Made by a program: the position numbers and the translations under genes. A model generated the notes under the pieces. The model had not been told where the DNA came from. It saw only the letters and a list, made by a program, of their open reading frames with translations, and did no database searches. A DNA stretch of 64,000 nucleotides from DASSUW01 sp963844405 (GTDB taxonomy: Bacteria > Actinomycetota > Thermoleophilia > Solirubrobacterales > Solirubrobacteraceae): contig CAWJNZ010000012.1 of the NCBI GenBank assembly GCA_963844405.1, forward strand, positions 558,001 through 622,000. The letters run 5' to 3'. This document shows, in pieces, positions 1 to 9,437 of the stretch (within the stretch, counting starts at the first letter, position 1; each line of letters starts with the position of its first letter).

Positions 1-2
1 AC

Positions 3-1676
3 TTCGGCGGCGACATCGATCCGTACGCGCGCGACGTGGCGCAAGCGGTGGTGGCTGACCCAGACCCGTGGCCAGCCCTTCCTCCTGATTTTGCGGACCG
101 GTTCGAGGAGACATTCTTCCTCGTCGCCTGCGAGGTCGAAGCGATGCTCACGTCGCTGTTGGACCACGTCCCCGCCCGCACCTACGATGCGATCGGATTC
201 TCGATTGGTTTCGACGCGCAGAAGCTCCCGGCGGCCAGCATCGCCAAGCTCCTTCGCGCCCGAGGTGAAACCGGCGTCTTCGTGGCCGGCGGGACGGGTT
301 GTGACTCGACGATGGGACCGGCTCTGCTGGAGGCCTTCCCGGAGTTCGACTATGTGCTGCAGGGAGAGGCGGACAGCAGCTGGCCGCGCTTCCTGCACCG
401 GCTTGCCGAGGGCCGGGCTCCCGAAGACGTGCCAGGACTCGTGCGAAGGACCGCGGGAGGGGGAACGACCGTCGTTCCCGAACTGCCGGTCGACGAGCAC
501 TTTCTGCTCGCGCCCAGGGTCGACTATGTGAGCTACCTGACGCAACGGGCAAACTCGGCCTACGCTGACCAGCCGCTGATCCTCCTGTTCGAGAGCTCGC
601 GGGGCTGTTGGTGGGGTCGCAAGCACCACTGCTCGTTCTGCGGGATCAGGTCCGTCGAGGATCCGTACCGGGTCCGGTCCGCTCCCGACGTCGTCGATAC
701 CGTTCGCGAGTTGGCGCAGGAGTACGCCCCGGCGCTGCTGTACGCCACCGACGCCATCGCGCCGATGGAGTACCACAGGACGGTTTGGCCGCGCCTCGCA
801 GAGCACCGCAGCGCCGGCGAGCAGTGGACGCTGTTCTATGAGACGAAATCGAACCTCGGCCAACACCACGTGGCCCGCATGGCAGCGGCCGGCGTGCTGC
901 AGGTGCAGCCTGGGATCGAGTCGTTCTCGACCAACACGCTCCGCGCGATGCACAAAGGAGCCACCGCGCTCCAGCAGGTCGCCTTCCTGAAGTGGGCCGC
1001 CCATTACGGCGTGAAGGTCATCTACGGCCTCATCGTGGGCACTCCGGGCGAGACGAGGGCCGACGTCGACTCGATGATCGAGCTCGTGGGCCGGCTCCAT
1101 CACCTCCCACCCCCCGACGCGATCAATCGACTCGCGCTGCACCGCTTCAGTCCGCACTTCCGTGACCCGCAGCGCTTCGGAATCGTCGATGTCCGCCCGT
1201 ACAAGGTCCAAGAGCTCTTGTACGGCATGGACGCCGACGCGGTAACGCGCCTCTGTTACGAACTCAACTACTCGGCCCCGAGCCAGGAGACCCCGGAGAT
1301 GATTGCCGCATACGAACGCCTCCAGCAGGCCGTCGCGGATTGGCGGGTCGCGTACACCCGCGGCGCCAGACTGATCGAAACCCGCGCCGGCCCGCTCCGC
1401 GTCATCACCCGGTCCGGCGAGCCTGGTGAGGCCGCCGTGCTCATCACCGACGCGCTCGATGCCGCGGTGCTCGACGTCGCAAGGGAGCCAGTCTCGCTGC
1501 GCGCACTGGCCACCCGGACCGAGGCCTCCGAGGATGCGCTCGCCTCGTGTGTGGAGCGGCTGTCGGCCAGCGGCTACGTCGTCGCCCGTGACGAGCACGT
1601 GCTCGCACTCACTCTCCCGCACGTTCACGCCGCCGGCCACGACGAGGCGCTCCTCGAGAGCGATCGCGGCCGATGA
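3..1676 (+). CDS. B12-type radical SAM protein of the RiPP-maturation methyltransferase family (5' truncated)
   Basis: The frame is open to the left edge, so the true start lies outside; a GTG at 36 is the first start inside but would cut into the fold. An N-terminal cobalamin-binding-like region (GGTGCDSTMGPAL followed by VLQGEAD) precedes a radical SAM core whose cluster motif is CWWGRKHHCSFC, a C-x7-C-x2-C spacing typical of the RiPP maturation radical SAM protein 1 family rather than the usual C-x3-C-x2-C. The C-terminal 100 residues resemble a small winged-helix-like peptide recognition region. Members of this family are associated with modification, often C-methylation, of ribosomal peptides. 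The next gene overlaps it by 4 bp (ATGA), so the two are translationally coupled. The precursor peptide was not found and probably lies upstream of the window. Confidence 0.85.
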   Translation, partial: FGGDIDPYARDVAQAVVADPDPWPALPPDFADRFEETFFLVACEVEAMLTSLLDHVPARTYDAIGFSIGFDAQKLPAASIAKLLRARGETGVFVAGGTGCDSTMGPALLEAFPEFDYVLQGEADSSWPRFLHRLAEGRAPEDVPGLVRRTAGGGTTVVPELPVDEHFLLAPRVDYVSYLTQRANSAYADQPLILLFESSRGCWWGRKHHCSFCGIRSVEDPYRVRSAPDVVDTVRELAQEYAPALLYATDAIAPMEYHRTVWPRLAEHRSAGEQWTLFYETKSNLGQHHVARMAAAGVLQVQPGIESFSTNTLRAMHKGATALQQVAFLKWAAHYGVKVIYGLIVGTPGETRADVDSMIELVGRLHHLPPPDAINRLALHRFSPHFRDPQRFGIVDVRPYKVQELLYGMDADAVTRLCYELNYSAPSQETPEMIAAYERLQQAVADWRVAYTRGARLIETRAGPLRVITRSGEPGEAAVLITDALDAAVLDVAREPVSLRALATRTEASEDALASCVERLSASGYVVARDEHVLALTLPHVHAAGHDEALLESDRGR

Positions 1677-2785
1677 CTCTCACGCTCCCCGACCTCGGCC
1701 CAACGCAGATCACCGTCATGACCACGAGCAACTGCACGGCCAGGTGCGGGCATTGCTCGGTGCGCTCGGGCCCCGACCGCTTCGACTTCCTCAGCCTGGC
1801 CGGGATCGTCGGCCCGATCGACGCGCTCATCGAGGACGACCATCAGATCGAGCTCGTGATCTTCGCCGGAGGCGAACCGACGGTTCTCGGGGACGTCCTC
1901 CTCGAGGCGATCGCCGAGATGAGCACCCGGGGAGTCCTGACCCGCGTCGTCACGAACGGCTCCTGGGCGACATCGCATGCCGCCGCTCGTGACACGCTGA
2001 TCGAATTCCGAGAGGCCGGGTTGGCCGAGATCAACATCAGCGCGGACGACTTCCATCTTCCCTTCATCCCCTTGGAGCGCGTCGTGACGGCCTGGCACGC
2101 CTCCAAAGGCCTCGGCTTCCAGTCCGTGGCGCTCGCCGTCAGCCACTCTCCGCGGAGCCGGGTCACGCCCGAGGTGGTGATGGCCGCGATCGGCGAGCGT
2201 CCCGCGCTCGCCTACGACGCGGACGGACGGGGCCTACCCCTTCCCGAACCAGGTCCCGACGGAACTCGGTACCTGCTCGCCAACCACCTGATCTACCGCA
2301 TCGGCCGGGGACGCCGGCTTCCCGAGAGCTGGGTCACCCGGTCCGCCACCGAAAACTTCGACGTCCCCTGCCCGTGGGCGATCAAGAGCGCCGCGATCTC
2401 GCCAAAGGGACACCTCGTGGCGTGTTGCGGAATCGAGGCCGAGGACAATGAGGTGCTCGATTTCGGGTCGCTCGAGCAGGATCCTGTCGAGGCACTCCTG
2501 TCAGCGGCAAACGCGGATCCGATCGTGCGAGCGATCGCCGAGATCGGTCCGTTGCGGACACTCAAGCTGGCGCGCCGGCTGAACCCGTCACTCGCGGTAG
2601 TGCGTGAGCCGGCGACGCTCTGCGAGGCGTGCGAGGATCTCGTCACCGATCCCGACGCCGTCGCCACGCTCCGCGCAAACTACCCGGCGGTCGAAGCCGA
2701 ACGCGCTTCGGCCCTCACCGCGGTTGCCGCGGGCGCTCGCTCGGGCCAGCTCGGGCCGCGGGCGGAGGTGGGCGGTGACGCTTGA
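1673..2785 (+). CDS. Radical SAM protein with SPASM/twitch-like cysteine-rich C-terminus
   Basis: The CNLTARC-like motif is present as CTARCGHC (C-x3-C-x2-C) near residue 20, followed by the AGGEPT glycine-rich SAM-binding motif and VVTNGSW, all standard for the radical SAM core. Further Cys residues sit in the C-terminal half (DVPCPWAI, VACCGIE, LCEACEDL), consistent with an auxiliary iron-sulfur cluster of the SPASM/twitch kind used by peptide-modifying enzymes. The ATG at 1673 overlaps the previous stop, and the downstream methyltransferase starts 11 bp before this stop, so this is the middle of an operon. Substrate unknown; modification of a ribosomal peptide is inferred from the neighbour. 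Confidence 0.82.
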   Translation: MTLTLPDLGPTQITVMTTSNCTARCGHCSVRSGPDRFDFLSLAGIVGPIDALIEDDHQIELVIFAGGEPTVLGDVLLEAIAEMSTRGVLTRVVTNGSWATSHAAARDTLIEFREAGLAEINISADDFHLPFIPLERVVTAWHASKGLGFQSVALAVSHSPRSRVTPEVVMAAIGERPALAYDADGRGLPLPEPGPDGTRYLLANHLIYRIGRGRRLPESWVTRSATENFDVPCPWAIKSAAISPKGHLVACCGIEAEDNEVLDFGSLEQDPVEALLSAANADPIVRAIAEIGPLRTLKLARRLNPSLAVVREPATLCEACEDLVTDPDAVATLRANYPAVEAERASALTAVAAGARSGQLGPRAEVGGDA

Positions 2786-3866
2786 CACCGAAGCGGGCCT
2801 GACACTTCTCGGCCGTGCGCTCGACGACAGCGAATATCCCGAGTTTCTCGCGCTGTTCGAGCCCAACTCCGTGCGCCCTGAAGCTTGGCTCGCGGCGCGC
2901 GCGTCGCTCGCCGGGGAGACGGCGCAGCTCGTCGACTTCCTCCTGCTCGGCCGGCGCGTCGCCCGGCGCGAGATCCCGAACGGCATCGCCGAGTTGCTCT
3001 CGGTACTCGAGGGTCTCGGACTCTGCGGCCACGACCCGGAGGGCGATCTCGTCTGGCTGCCAGGCCTCTGCCTCACCCGGGTGCGCGGGATGTGGCTGCT
3101 GGCTCAGCGTCCCCAGATCGCCCCGACGCTCTATGTCGGTGACGACTCGCTGGCGCTGGCCAACCATCTCGTCGTCGGCCCCGGAGCCGCGCTCGATCTC
3201 TGCGCCGGTCCCGGGCTTCAGGCCCTCGTCTGCGCGAGCAGCGCGACCGCCGTCGTCGCGGTTGAGATCAATCCCGTGGCCGCTGCGCTCGCGGGTGTGA
3301 ACGTCGCGCTGAACGGCTGCGAGGAAATCGTGGAGGTACGCACCGGCGATCTCTACGAACCACTCGATGCACACGAGCGGTTCGATCTCATCGCCGCGAA
3401 CCCGCCGCTGCTCCCGATCCCCTCGGATCTCCCGTATCCCTTCGTCGGCGACGGCGGCCCGGATGGTCTGCGGGTCACGCGCCGGATCCTCGCGGGGGCG
3501 CCCGGGCACCTCGTCGAGTCAGGACGGCTGCAGACGCTCGGTGTCACGCTGAGCGACGGCTTCCTGCCATTGGCGTTGGACCAGTTCGAGGATTCGGCCA
3601 CAGCTTCCGGGCTCGACCTCACGCTCACGATCAGCTCGCACATTCCCGCCGGACCCGAAGCCGCGTGGACGCTCGGGCTCGCAGAGACGATCGCCGCGGC
3701 CGGCGTTCTCGACCACGATCACGTTCTCGACCGGCTCCTCGACGGATATGGCGCGCTGGGGGCGTCGCACGTGTGCGCCTACTTCCTGACCGGACGACCG
3801 GGCAGCGGACGCTTGCGGCTCCAGGACGTTGCGCCAGTGGTGACCCAGGGCTTCTGGTACATCTGA
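2775..3866 (+). CDS. SAM-dependent methyltransferase, small-domain (HemK/PrmC-like) family
   Basis: A 363-residue protein with motif I LDLCAGPGLQAL, an acidic motif II VVAVEINP and the NPPL motif (AANPPLLPIP) seen in N-methyltransferases acting on amide or amine nitrogens. The GTG at 2775 was chosen because it overlaps the upstream stop by 11 bp and directly precedes the conserved region; longer in-frame starts would run deep into the preceding gene. About 130 N-terminal residues before motif I are predicted to form a separate helical domain. In this operon it may methylate the modified peptide or its product, but this is inference. Confidence 0.75.
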   Translation: MTLDTEAGLTLLGRALDDSEYPEFLALFEPNSVRPEAWLAARASLAGETAQLVDFLLLGRRVARREIPNGIAELLSVLEGLGLCGHDPEGDLVWLPGLCLTRVRGMWLLAQRPQIAPTLYVGDDSLALANHLVVGPGAALDLCAGPGLQALVCASSATAVVAVEINPVAAALAGVNVALNGCEEIVEVRTGDLYEPLDAHERFDLIAANPPLLPIPSDLPYPFVGDGGPDGLRVTRRILAGAPGHLVESGRLQTLGVTLSDGFLPLALDQFEDSATASGLDLTLTISSHIPAGPEAAWTLGLAETIAAAGVLDHDHVLDRLLDGYGALGASHVCAYFLTGRPGSGRLRLQDVAPVVTQGFWYI

Positions 3867-3870
3867 TGAG

Positions 3871-5439
3871 TTGAGGGAGCATCGAGCCTGCTTCGAAACG
3901 CGCGTCGACGGGCGCGTCGCCGTCCGCTGCTGGGGCGAGGATCGGCAGCGAGACGGCGTCAGGCACGTCCGTCTCTGGATCGAGTATCCGTCCGACGAGT
4001 GGGGCGGCTCCCGCTCATCGCTGCGGACGTTCGCGGAACTCCGCAGTGAACCGGATCTTCGACCGCTTCAGTACTCACAGTTCGACGCGCTCCATACCTG
4101 TGTGTTGACACTCGTTGTCGAAGGTACGACGGTGCGGGCCCGGTTCGCCGACGGAACCGTCGTGGACCGCTCGCTGGGAGCGGCCGATTTCATTCTCGCC
4201 GCCAATGCCATCCCGCTCCTGTCGGCGAAGCTGGCGGAAGTCGGGAACCGGCTGCCGTATCGCGGCGCGTTCTTCTCGCCTGAGGCGCTCGACGCCGTCC
4301 CGTATGCGCTGTGGCTCGAAGGCGAGACGATCGTGTCGAGCCATGGCGACGTCATCACGCTGGACGAGCAGGGCCTGGTCAGGCTCGAGAATCCGCGCGA
4401 CCGGATCACGGTGCAGCGCGTCCACGCGGCGCGCCCGGCGTGGGCGAGACGTCTCGGCGAAGCAAAGCCGGCCACCCCGACCGCCGGTCGGCAGTCGGGA
4501 TACATCCCCCCGCCCGGAATCGAGCGTCGGGACGGATCGCTTCCCTCGCGGTCCGGTTCGCCGCTGGGATACACCCTGGTTCGGCCGAGCACTGGCGACG
4601 TAAGGGCAACCGCGTTGTTCATCGGCGGCTCCGGCACGCATGATCGACACGGCTTCGCCGGGCACTCGACCTCGGATACCACCAGTTGCTCGACGGCCTC
4701 TGCCGGCACGGAGTCGCGAGCGTTCGCTTCGACAAGCGCGGCTCGAGCGCCGACACGCCCCTCGGCGAGGACTTCCAGAGCCTGGGCTTCAGCGGGATCG
4801 TCGACAACGCCCGGCGCTGCATGGCTCTCGCCGCCGAGACCGGCCCGCCCGTTCTCATCGGCCACAGCGAGGGCGGTCTGGTCGCATTGCTGCTCGCCCT
4901 CGAATCGCCCGCCTCGCCGAGGATTCTGCTCTCGACCGCGGCGCGAGGGATCGACCAGATCCTGGAATGGCAGATCGAGACACATGGGAAGGCGCTGGGC
5001 CTCAGCTCTCGACGGCATCAAGCGCAACTGTCGAACCTGCGCGACTTCATCGGCGCGGTCCGCAGCGTCGACGACGCCGAGTGGGTTCCGGGAGGCGTGC
5101 CGGATCGTTTCGTCGGCATGCGCGCCGAAGCGCGCTACTACCGCGAGCTCCTCGCCGTCGACCCGCTTGCGGTGGTCCGCGGAGCACAGTCGCCGTTGCT
5201 CATCATCCACGGGAGAGGACGATCAGCAGGTCCCGGTGGATGACGCCTACGCACTCGCCGACGCGGCATCGGCCACAGGCGCCGACGTGCAACTTGTCGT
5301 CACGCCGCACACGAATCATCTCCTGAAGTCGGCCGCGCGCCGACCGAGTGTCGCCGACTACTTCGACCGGCGGCGTCGCGTCAGACGGGAGATCATCCGA
5401 ACGATCGGAGCGTGGATCAGCGAGCGTCGCGATCTCTAG
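3871..5439 (+). CDS. Alpha/beta hydrolase with long N-terminal domain (two frame changes as read)
   Basis: A TTG start 5 bp after the methyltransferase stop opens an uninterrupted frame of 522 codons, but the hydrolase core is in another frame. Residues encoded to about 4660 read as a hydrolase N-terminus ending in ALFIGGSGTHDRHG. From about 4665 to 5215 the meaningful frame is +2, giving VRFDKRGSS and the nucleophile elbow IGHSEGGLVAL. Then the original frame resumes with EDDQQVPVDDAY and the His-bearing VVTPHTNHLLK. The net shift is zero. As literally translated the catalytic Ser is lost, so either two base errors or a true inactivation is present. In a peptide-maturation operon it could act as a peptidase or esterase; this is inference. 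Confidence 0.7.
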   Translation: MREHRACFETRVDGRVAVRCWGEDRQRDGVRHVRLWIEYPSDEWGGSRSSLRTFAELRSEPDLRPLQYSQFDALHTCVLTLVVEGTTVRARFADGTVVDRSLGAADFILAANAIPLLSAKLAEVGNRLPYRGAFFSPEALDAVPYALWLEGETIVSSHGDVITLDEQGLVRLENPRDRITVQRVHAARPAWARRLGEAKPATPTAGRQSGYIPPPGIERRDGSLPSRSGSPLGYTLVRPSTGDVRATALFIGGSGTHDRHGFAGHSTSDTTSCSTASAGTESRAFASTSAARAPTRPSARTSRAWASAGSSTTPGAAWLSPPRPARPFSSATARAVWSHCCSPSNRPPRRGFCSRPRREGSTRSWNGRSRHMGRRWASALDGIKRNCRTCATSSARSAASTTPSGFREACRIVSSACAPKRATTASSSPSTRLRWSAEHSRRCSSSTGEDDQQVPVDDAYALADAASATGADVQLVVTPHTNHLLKSAARRPSVADYFDRRRRVRREIIRTIGAWISERRDL

Positions 5440-5502
5440 TCGAAGCGGCGCGGGATCGCGGGGTATACCTGCCTCGACCCGAACGGCCGACGGGAGACGC
5501 GC

Positions 5503-6174
5503 ATGTACCGCATCCTGCTCTTCGACATCGACGGCACCCTCGTCAGCACCGGCGGCGCCGGCGCCGTGGCGTGGAGGCGCGCGTTCGAGGACCTCTACGG
5601 GATCCCCGCCGACATCGGCGAGTTCACCGACGCGGGGATGACCGATCCCGACGTCGGCGCCAAGACGTTCGCCGCCGTCCTGCACCGCGAGCCGACGCCG
5701 CACGAGCTGGCGCAGATCCTCCAGCGCCGGCTCGAGTACCTGCCGGAGGCGGTCGCGGAGAGCACGAAGTACCGCGTGCTGCCCGGCGTGCCCGAACGGC
5801 TGCGCCAGCTCAGCCGCGACGGTCACCTGCTCGGGATCATCACCGGCAACGGCGACGGCGCCGCCCACATCAAGCTCGCCCGCGGCGACCTCAACCGCTG
5901 GTTCACGTTCGGCGCCTACGCCGGCGCCAACGTCGAGCGCGCCGACATCGTCCGCCAGGCCGTCCAGCGCGGCGAGGCGCTGCTCGGCGAGGACGTGCCC
6001 AACACCGAGATCTTCGTCGTGGGCGACACGCCGCGCGACATCGAGGCCGCGCACGCCGCCGGCTGCACCGCGATCGCGATCGCCACCGGCCACCACGACG
6101 CCGCCGCGCTCAAGGAGGCCGGCGCCGACCACGTGCTCGAGACGATGGAAGAGCCCTTCCCGCTCTCAGCCTGA
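5503..6174 (+). CDS. HAD-superfamily phosphatase (phosphoglycolate phosphatase-like)
   Basis: A 223-residue protein with all HAD motifs: LLFDIDGTLV (motif I with the nucleophile Asp), IITGNGDG (motif II) and VVGDTPRDIEAA (motif IV). The insertion between motif I and II is helical, a type C1 cap, as in phosphoglycolate phosphatase and related small-molecule phosphatases. Substrate cannot be told. Base composition returns here to the high GC of the rest of the window, marking the right border of the peptide-maturation region. It is a single gene, with an 84-bp gap before the permease. Confidence 0.85.
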   Translation: MYRILLFDIDGTLVSTGGAGAVAWRRAFEDLYGIPADIGEFTDAGMTDPDVGAKTFAAVLHREPTPHELAQILQRRLEYLPEAVAESTKYRVLPGVPERLRQLSRDGHLLGIITGNGDGAAHIKLARGDLNRWFTFGAYAGANVERADIVRQAVQRGEALLGEDVPNTEIFVVGDTPRDIEAAHAAGCTAIAIATGHHDAAALKEAGADHVLETMEEPFPLSA

Positions 6175-6184
6175 ATCCAGGCTG

Positions 6185-6200
6185 ATCTTCACAACATCTT
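6185..6200 (+). promoter_or_regulatory. Direct repeat ATCTT-N6-ATCTT, possible response-regulator site
   Basis: Two ATCTT half-sites start 11 bp apart in the 84-bp gap ahead of the permease. OmpR/PhoB-family regulators commonly bind direct repeats one helical turn apart, and a KdpE-like regulator is encoded 4 kb away. The region is also unusually AT-rich for the window. A short repeat like this can occur by chance. Confidence 0.3.
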
Positions 6201-6258
6201 GATGCCGGCCGCCGGAATCGACACGGTTCCTTGACGCGCCGGATCGCATGCTCGGGTC

Positions 6259-8127
6259 ATGGCCAGGCGCCGGCTGGAGGGTCTCGAGCGGGTGCTCGGT
6301 GTGAACGCGCTGTTCGCGACGGCCTACGGCAACGTCGGCTCGTCGATCTACTACGCGCTCGGCCTCGTCGCCTCGTTCGCGCTCGGCCTGACCCCGGTGG
6401 TCTTCGTGATCACCGGCATCTTCTTCTTCTGCACGGCCGCCACCTACGCCGAGGCGACGGCGATGTACCCCGAGGCGGGCGGCTCGTCGAGCTTCGCCCG
6501 GCGCGCGTTCAACGAGTTCGTCTCGTTCTTCGCCGCCTGGGCGCAGATGCTCAACTACACGATCACCGTCGCGATCTCGGCGTTCTTCGTGCCGCACTAC
6601 ATCGGCGGGCTGTTCTGGGAGCCGCTGCGGTCGGCGCCCGGCGACATCATCTTCGGCGCCGCGGTGATCGCGGTGCTGGCGGTGGTGAACATCGTCGGCG
6701 TCAAGGAGTCGGCCGGGCGTGAACGTGCTGCTGGCCGTCGTCGACTTCATGACCCAGCTGCTGCTCGTGCTGATCGGCGCCGTCCTCGTCTTCTCGCCGG
6801 AGATCCTCGCCGACAACGTCCAGCTCGGCGTCGCGCCGACGTGGAAGGACTTCGTGCTGGCGATCCCGATCGGGATGATCGCCTACACGGGCATCGAGAC
6901 GATCTCGAACATGGCCGAGGAGGCCAGGGACGAGCGCAAGACGATCCCGGCGGCGATCAACCGCGTGCGTGATCGCCGTCTACGCGATCTACTTCACGCT
7001 GCCCGCCGTCGCGCTGTCGGCGCTGCCCGGTCCAGCAGGACCCGGACACCGGCGCGTACTACACGCTGCTCGGCCTGCCCGAGGACCAGGGCGGCTACGC
7101 CGGCGACCCGATCCTCGGCGTCGTCAAGCAGATCGACCTCGGGCCGTTCCAGGCGGCGGGAGAGCTGTACGTCGGCATGCTCGCCGCGACGATCCTCTTC
7201 ATCGCCACCAACGCCGCGCTGATCGGCGTCTCGCGGCTCGTCTACTCGATGGGCATCCACCGCCAGCTGCCGGACGCGCTGCGGCGCCTGCACCCGCGCT
7301 TCCGGACGCCGTGGATCGGCATCCTCGTCTTCGGCGCCGCCGCCATCGTGACGCTGCTCCCGGGCCAGGCCGAGTTCCTCGGCTACATGTACGCGTTCGG
7401 GGCGATGCTGTCGTTCACCATCGCCCACCTGTCGGTGATCCGCCTGCGCCGGACGCGCCCGACGCCGACCGCGCCCTATCGCGGCCCGGGGAACCTGCGA
7501 GGCGTGCCGCTGTTCGCGGTCTTCGGCGGGCTCGGGACGGCGATCGCCTTCGTCGTCACCGCCGTGCTGCACCCCGAGGTGGCGGCGGCCGGCTCCGCCT
7601 GGCTGGTGTTCGGCGTGCTCGTCTACGTCGCGTACCGGCGGCGGATCGGGCTCGACCTCGTCTCCACCGTCAAGGTGGCGATCCCGCAGCCGGTCGTCGA
7701 CCACGAGGCCGAGTACGACTCGGTGCTCGTGCCGCTCGTCGACGGCCACTTCGACGAGCATGTGCTGGCGACGGCCTCCAAGCTCGCGGCCCGCCGCCGC
7801 CGCGGCATCCACGTGCTGGCGATGGTCACGGTCCCGCTCGCGCTGCCGATCGACGCCCACCTGCCGGAGGCCGAGGCCGAGGCCGACTCGATCATCGAGC
7901 AGGCCAAGATCCAGACCGGCCGGCGCGTCTCCGGCCACACGGAGAAGGTCCGCGCCGGTCAGGCGGGGCGGCGGATCATCGAGGAGGCGACCGACATGCG
8001 CGCGGCGGCCATCGTCATGCCGCTGCCGCGGCGGATCGCCGGCACCTCGGTGTTCGGCAAGACCGTCGAGACCGTGCTGACCGAGCGGCCCTGCCGCGTG
8101 ATCATCGAGTCGGTGCCGGCTCGCTGA
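6259..8127 (+). CDS. APC-superfamily permease with C-terminal USP-like domain (three frame changes as read)
   Basis: The protein starts MARRRLEGLERVLGVN and has about 12 hydrophobic segments, then a soluble C-terminal region of about 150 residues beginning YDSVLVPLVDG, like the universal stress protein fold. The coding frame changes near 6715 (after VNIVGVKES, resuming VNVLLAVVDF), near 6965 (after TIPAAINRV, resuming VIAVYAIYF) and near 7032 (after AVALSALP, resuming QQDPDTGAYY). Homologous sequence continues without loss over each break, so sequencing errors are likely. APC or KUP-like transporters with such a domain include amino acid and potassium importers; the KdpDE-like pair encoded convergently next door makes potassium worth considering, but the substrate is not shown. 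The end overlaps the kinase gene by 26 bp. Confidence 0.75.
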
Positions 8128-9427
8128 CCGGCAGCGGCAGCTCGACCACGAACGAGCTGCCCTGGCCCGGCCGCGACTCGACGCGGACGTGGCCGCCGTT
8201 GGCCTGGATGAGGCCGCGGACGATCGCCAGCCCGAGGCCGGAGCCGTTCCCGCCGCTGCCGCGGTAGAACGGCGCGAAGATGTGCTCCTGCTCGGCCAGT
8301 GGGATGCCCGGCCCGCGGTCGACCACCCGCAGCAGGATCCGGCCGCCGCTCTCCGCGGCGCGCACCGAGACCGGCGCGCCGTCGCCGTAGCGCAGGGCGT
8401 TCTCGATCAGGTTCGCCATCGCCCGCCGCAGCTGCGTGGCGTCGGCGCGCACCAGCGGCAGGTCGGCGGCGATCGCCAGCCGCACGCGGTCCGGCGCGCC
8501 GGTGTCCTCGACGGCGGCGCGGATGACCTCGTCGAGCGAGCACCAGTCCTCGCGCGGCTCGGCGGCGCCGGCCTCGATCCGCGACAGGTCGAGCAGCTGG
8601 TCGACCAGCCGCGCCAGCCGCCGGCTCTCCTGCACGATGCCCGCCGCCAGCTCGCGCCGGTCCTCGTCCTCCAGCGCCGGCGACGAGAGGGCGTCGGCGG
8701 CGGCGACGATCGCCGTCAGAGGCGAGCGCAGGTCGTGCGAGACGGAGCGCAGCACCGCGGTCTTGATGTCGTCGCTGCGCCGCAGCGCGTTGGTCTCCAC
8801 GACCTCGGCGGTCAGCGCCTCGCGCTCGAGCGCCGCCCGCAGGAGCGCCTCGAGCGCGGGAGCCACGCGCTCGCGCGCGACCTCCTCGGCCTCGGGCGGC
8901 ACCACCAGCGTGCCGACGTCGCCGAGCGGGACACCGTCCGCCCGCCCGAGCACGATGGCGGCCGAGTCGACCTGCAGGGCGTCGGCGATCCGCCGCGCGG
9001 CGGGTCCGAGAGCGGCGGCCGGGTCGGGCGTCCCGAGCAGCAGCCGCGCGAGCTCGGCGGCGAGGTCGGCCTCGCGCCGGCGCCGCTCGGCCTCCTCGGC
9101 GCGCGTGCGCGCGAGCTGCGAGAGCGTGGAGGCGACCGCGGCGGCCACGAGGAAGACGGTCAGCGCGACCCAGTTCTCGGCGTCGGCGATCGTGAAGCGC
9201 CCGGCCGGCGGGAGGTGGAAGAAGCTGAAGGCGACCGCCGCGCCGACGCCGGTCGCCAGCCCGAGGCGGCGGCCCCACAGCGACGAGACGAGCAGGACCG
9301 GCAGCAGGTAGAGGACGCTCAGCGAGATCGGCGGCGCGACCTCGCTGAGCGGATAGAGCGCGAGCGTCGTCAGCGCCAGCGCGGCGGCGGCGACGAGGGC
9401 GCCCAGCGCGGGCGAGCGACCGGCCAT
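8102..9427 (-). CDS. KdpD-like sensor histidine kinase (C-terminal part only)
   Basis: A 441-residue kinase with four N-terminal membrane segments in the first 100 residues (a DUF4118-like sensor), a GAF-like linker, H-box SVSHDLRSPLTAI, N-box LIENALRYG, G1 VDRGPGIP and G2 GSGLGLAIVRGL. It corresponds to the second half of KdpD; the cytoplasmic KdpD and USP domains at the N-terminus of the full enzyme are missing. The ATG at 9427 opens the frame just before the first membrane helix. It is the last gene of a minus-strand run after the VOC gene (10-bp gap) and probably phosphorylates the KdpE-like regulator two genes upstream. Confidence 0.85.
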   Translation of the reverse strand: MAGRSPALGALVAAAALALTTLALYPLSEVAPPISLSVLYLLPVLLVSSLWGRRLGLATGVGAAVAFSFFHLPPAGRFTIADAENWVALTVFLVAAAVASTLSQLARTRAEEAERRRREADLAAELARLLLGTPDPAAALGPAARRIADALQVDSAAIVLGRADGVPLGDVGTLVVPPEAEEVARERVAPALEALLRAALEREALTAEVVETNALRRSDDIKTAVLRSVSHDLRSPLTAIVAAADALSSPALEDEDRRELAAGIVQESRRLARLVDQLLDLSRIEAGAAEPREDWCSLDEVIRAAVEDTGAPDRVRLAIAADLPLVRADATQLRRAMANLIENALRYGDGAPVSVRAAESGGRILLRVVDRGPGIPLAEQEHIFAPFYRGSGGNGSGLGLAIVRGLIQANGGHVRVESRPGQGSSFVVELPLPVSEPAPTR

Positions 9428-9437
9428 GTCGTTGAGC

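Noticed and set aside
6175..6258. c-di-AMP (ydaO-type) riboswitch before the APC permease
   Set aside because: The 84-bp gap is too short for the element and lacks its conserved blocks.
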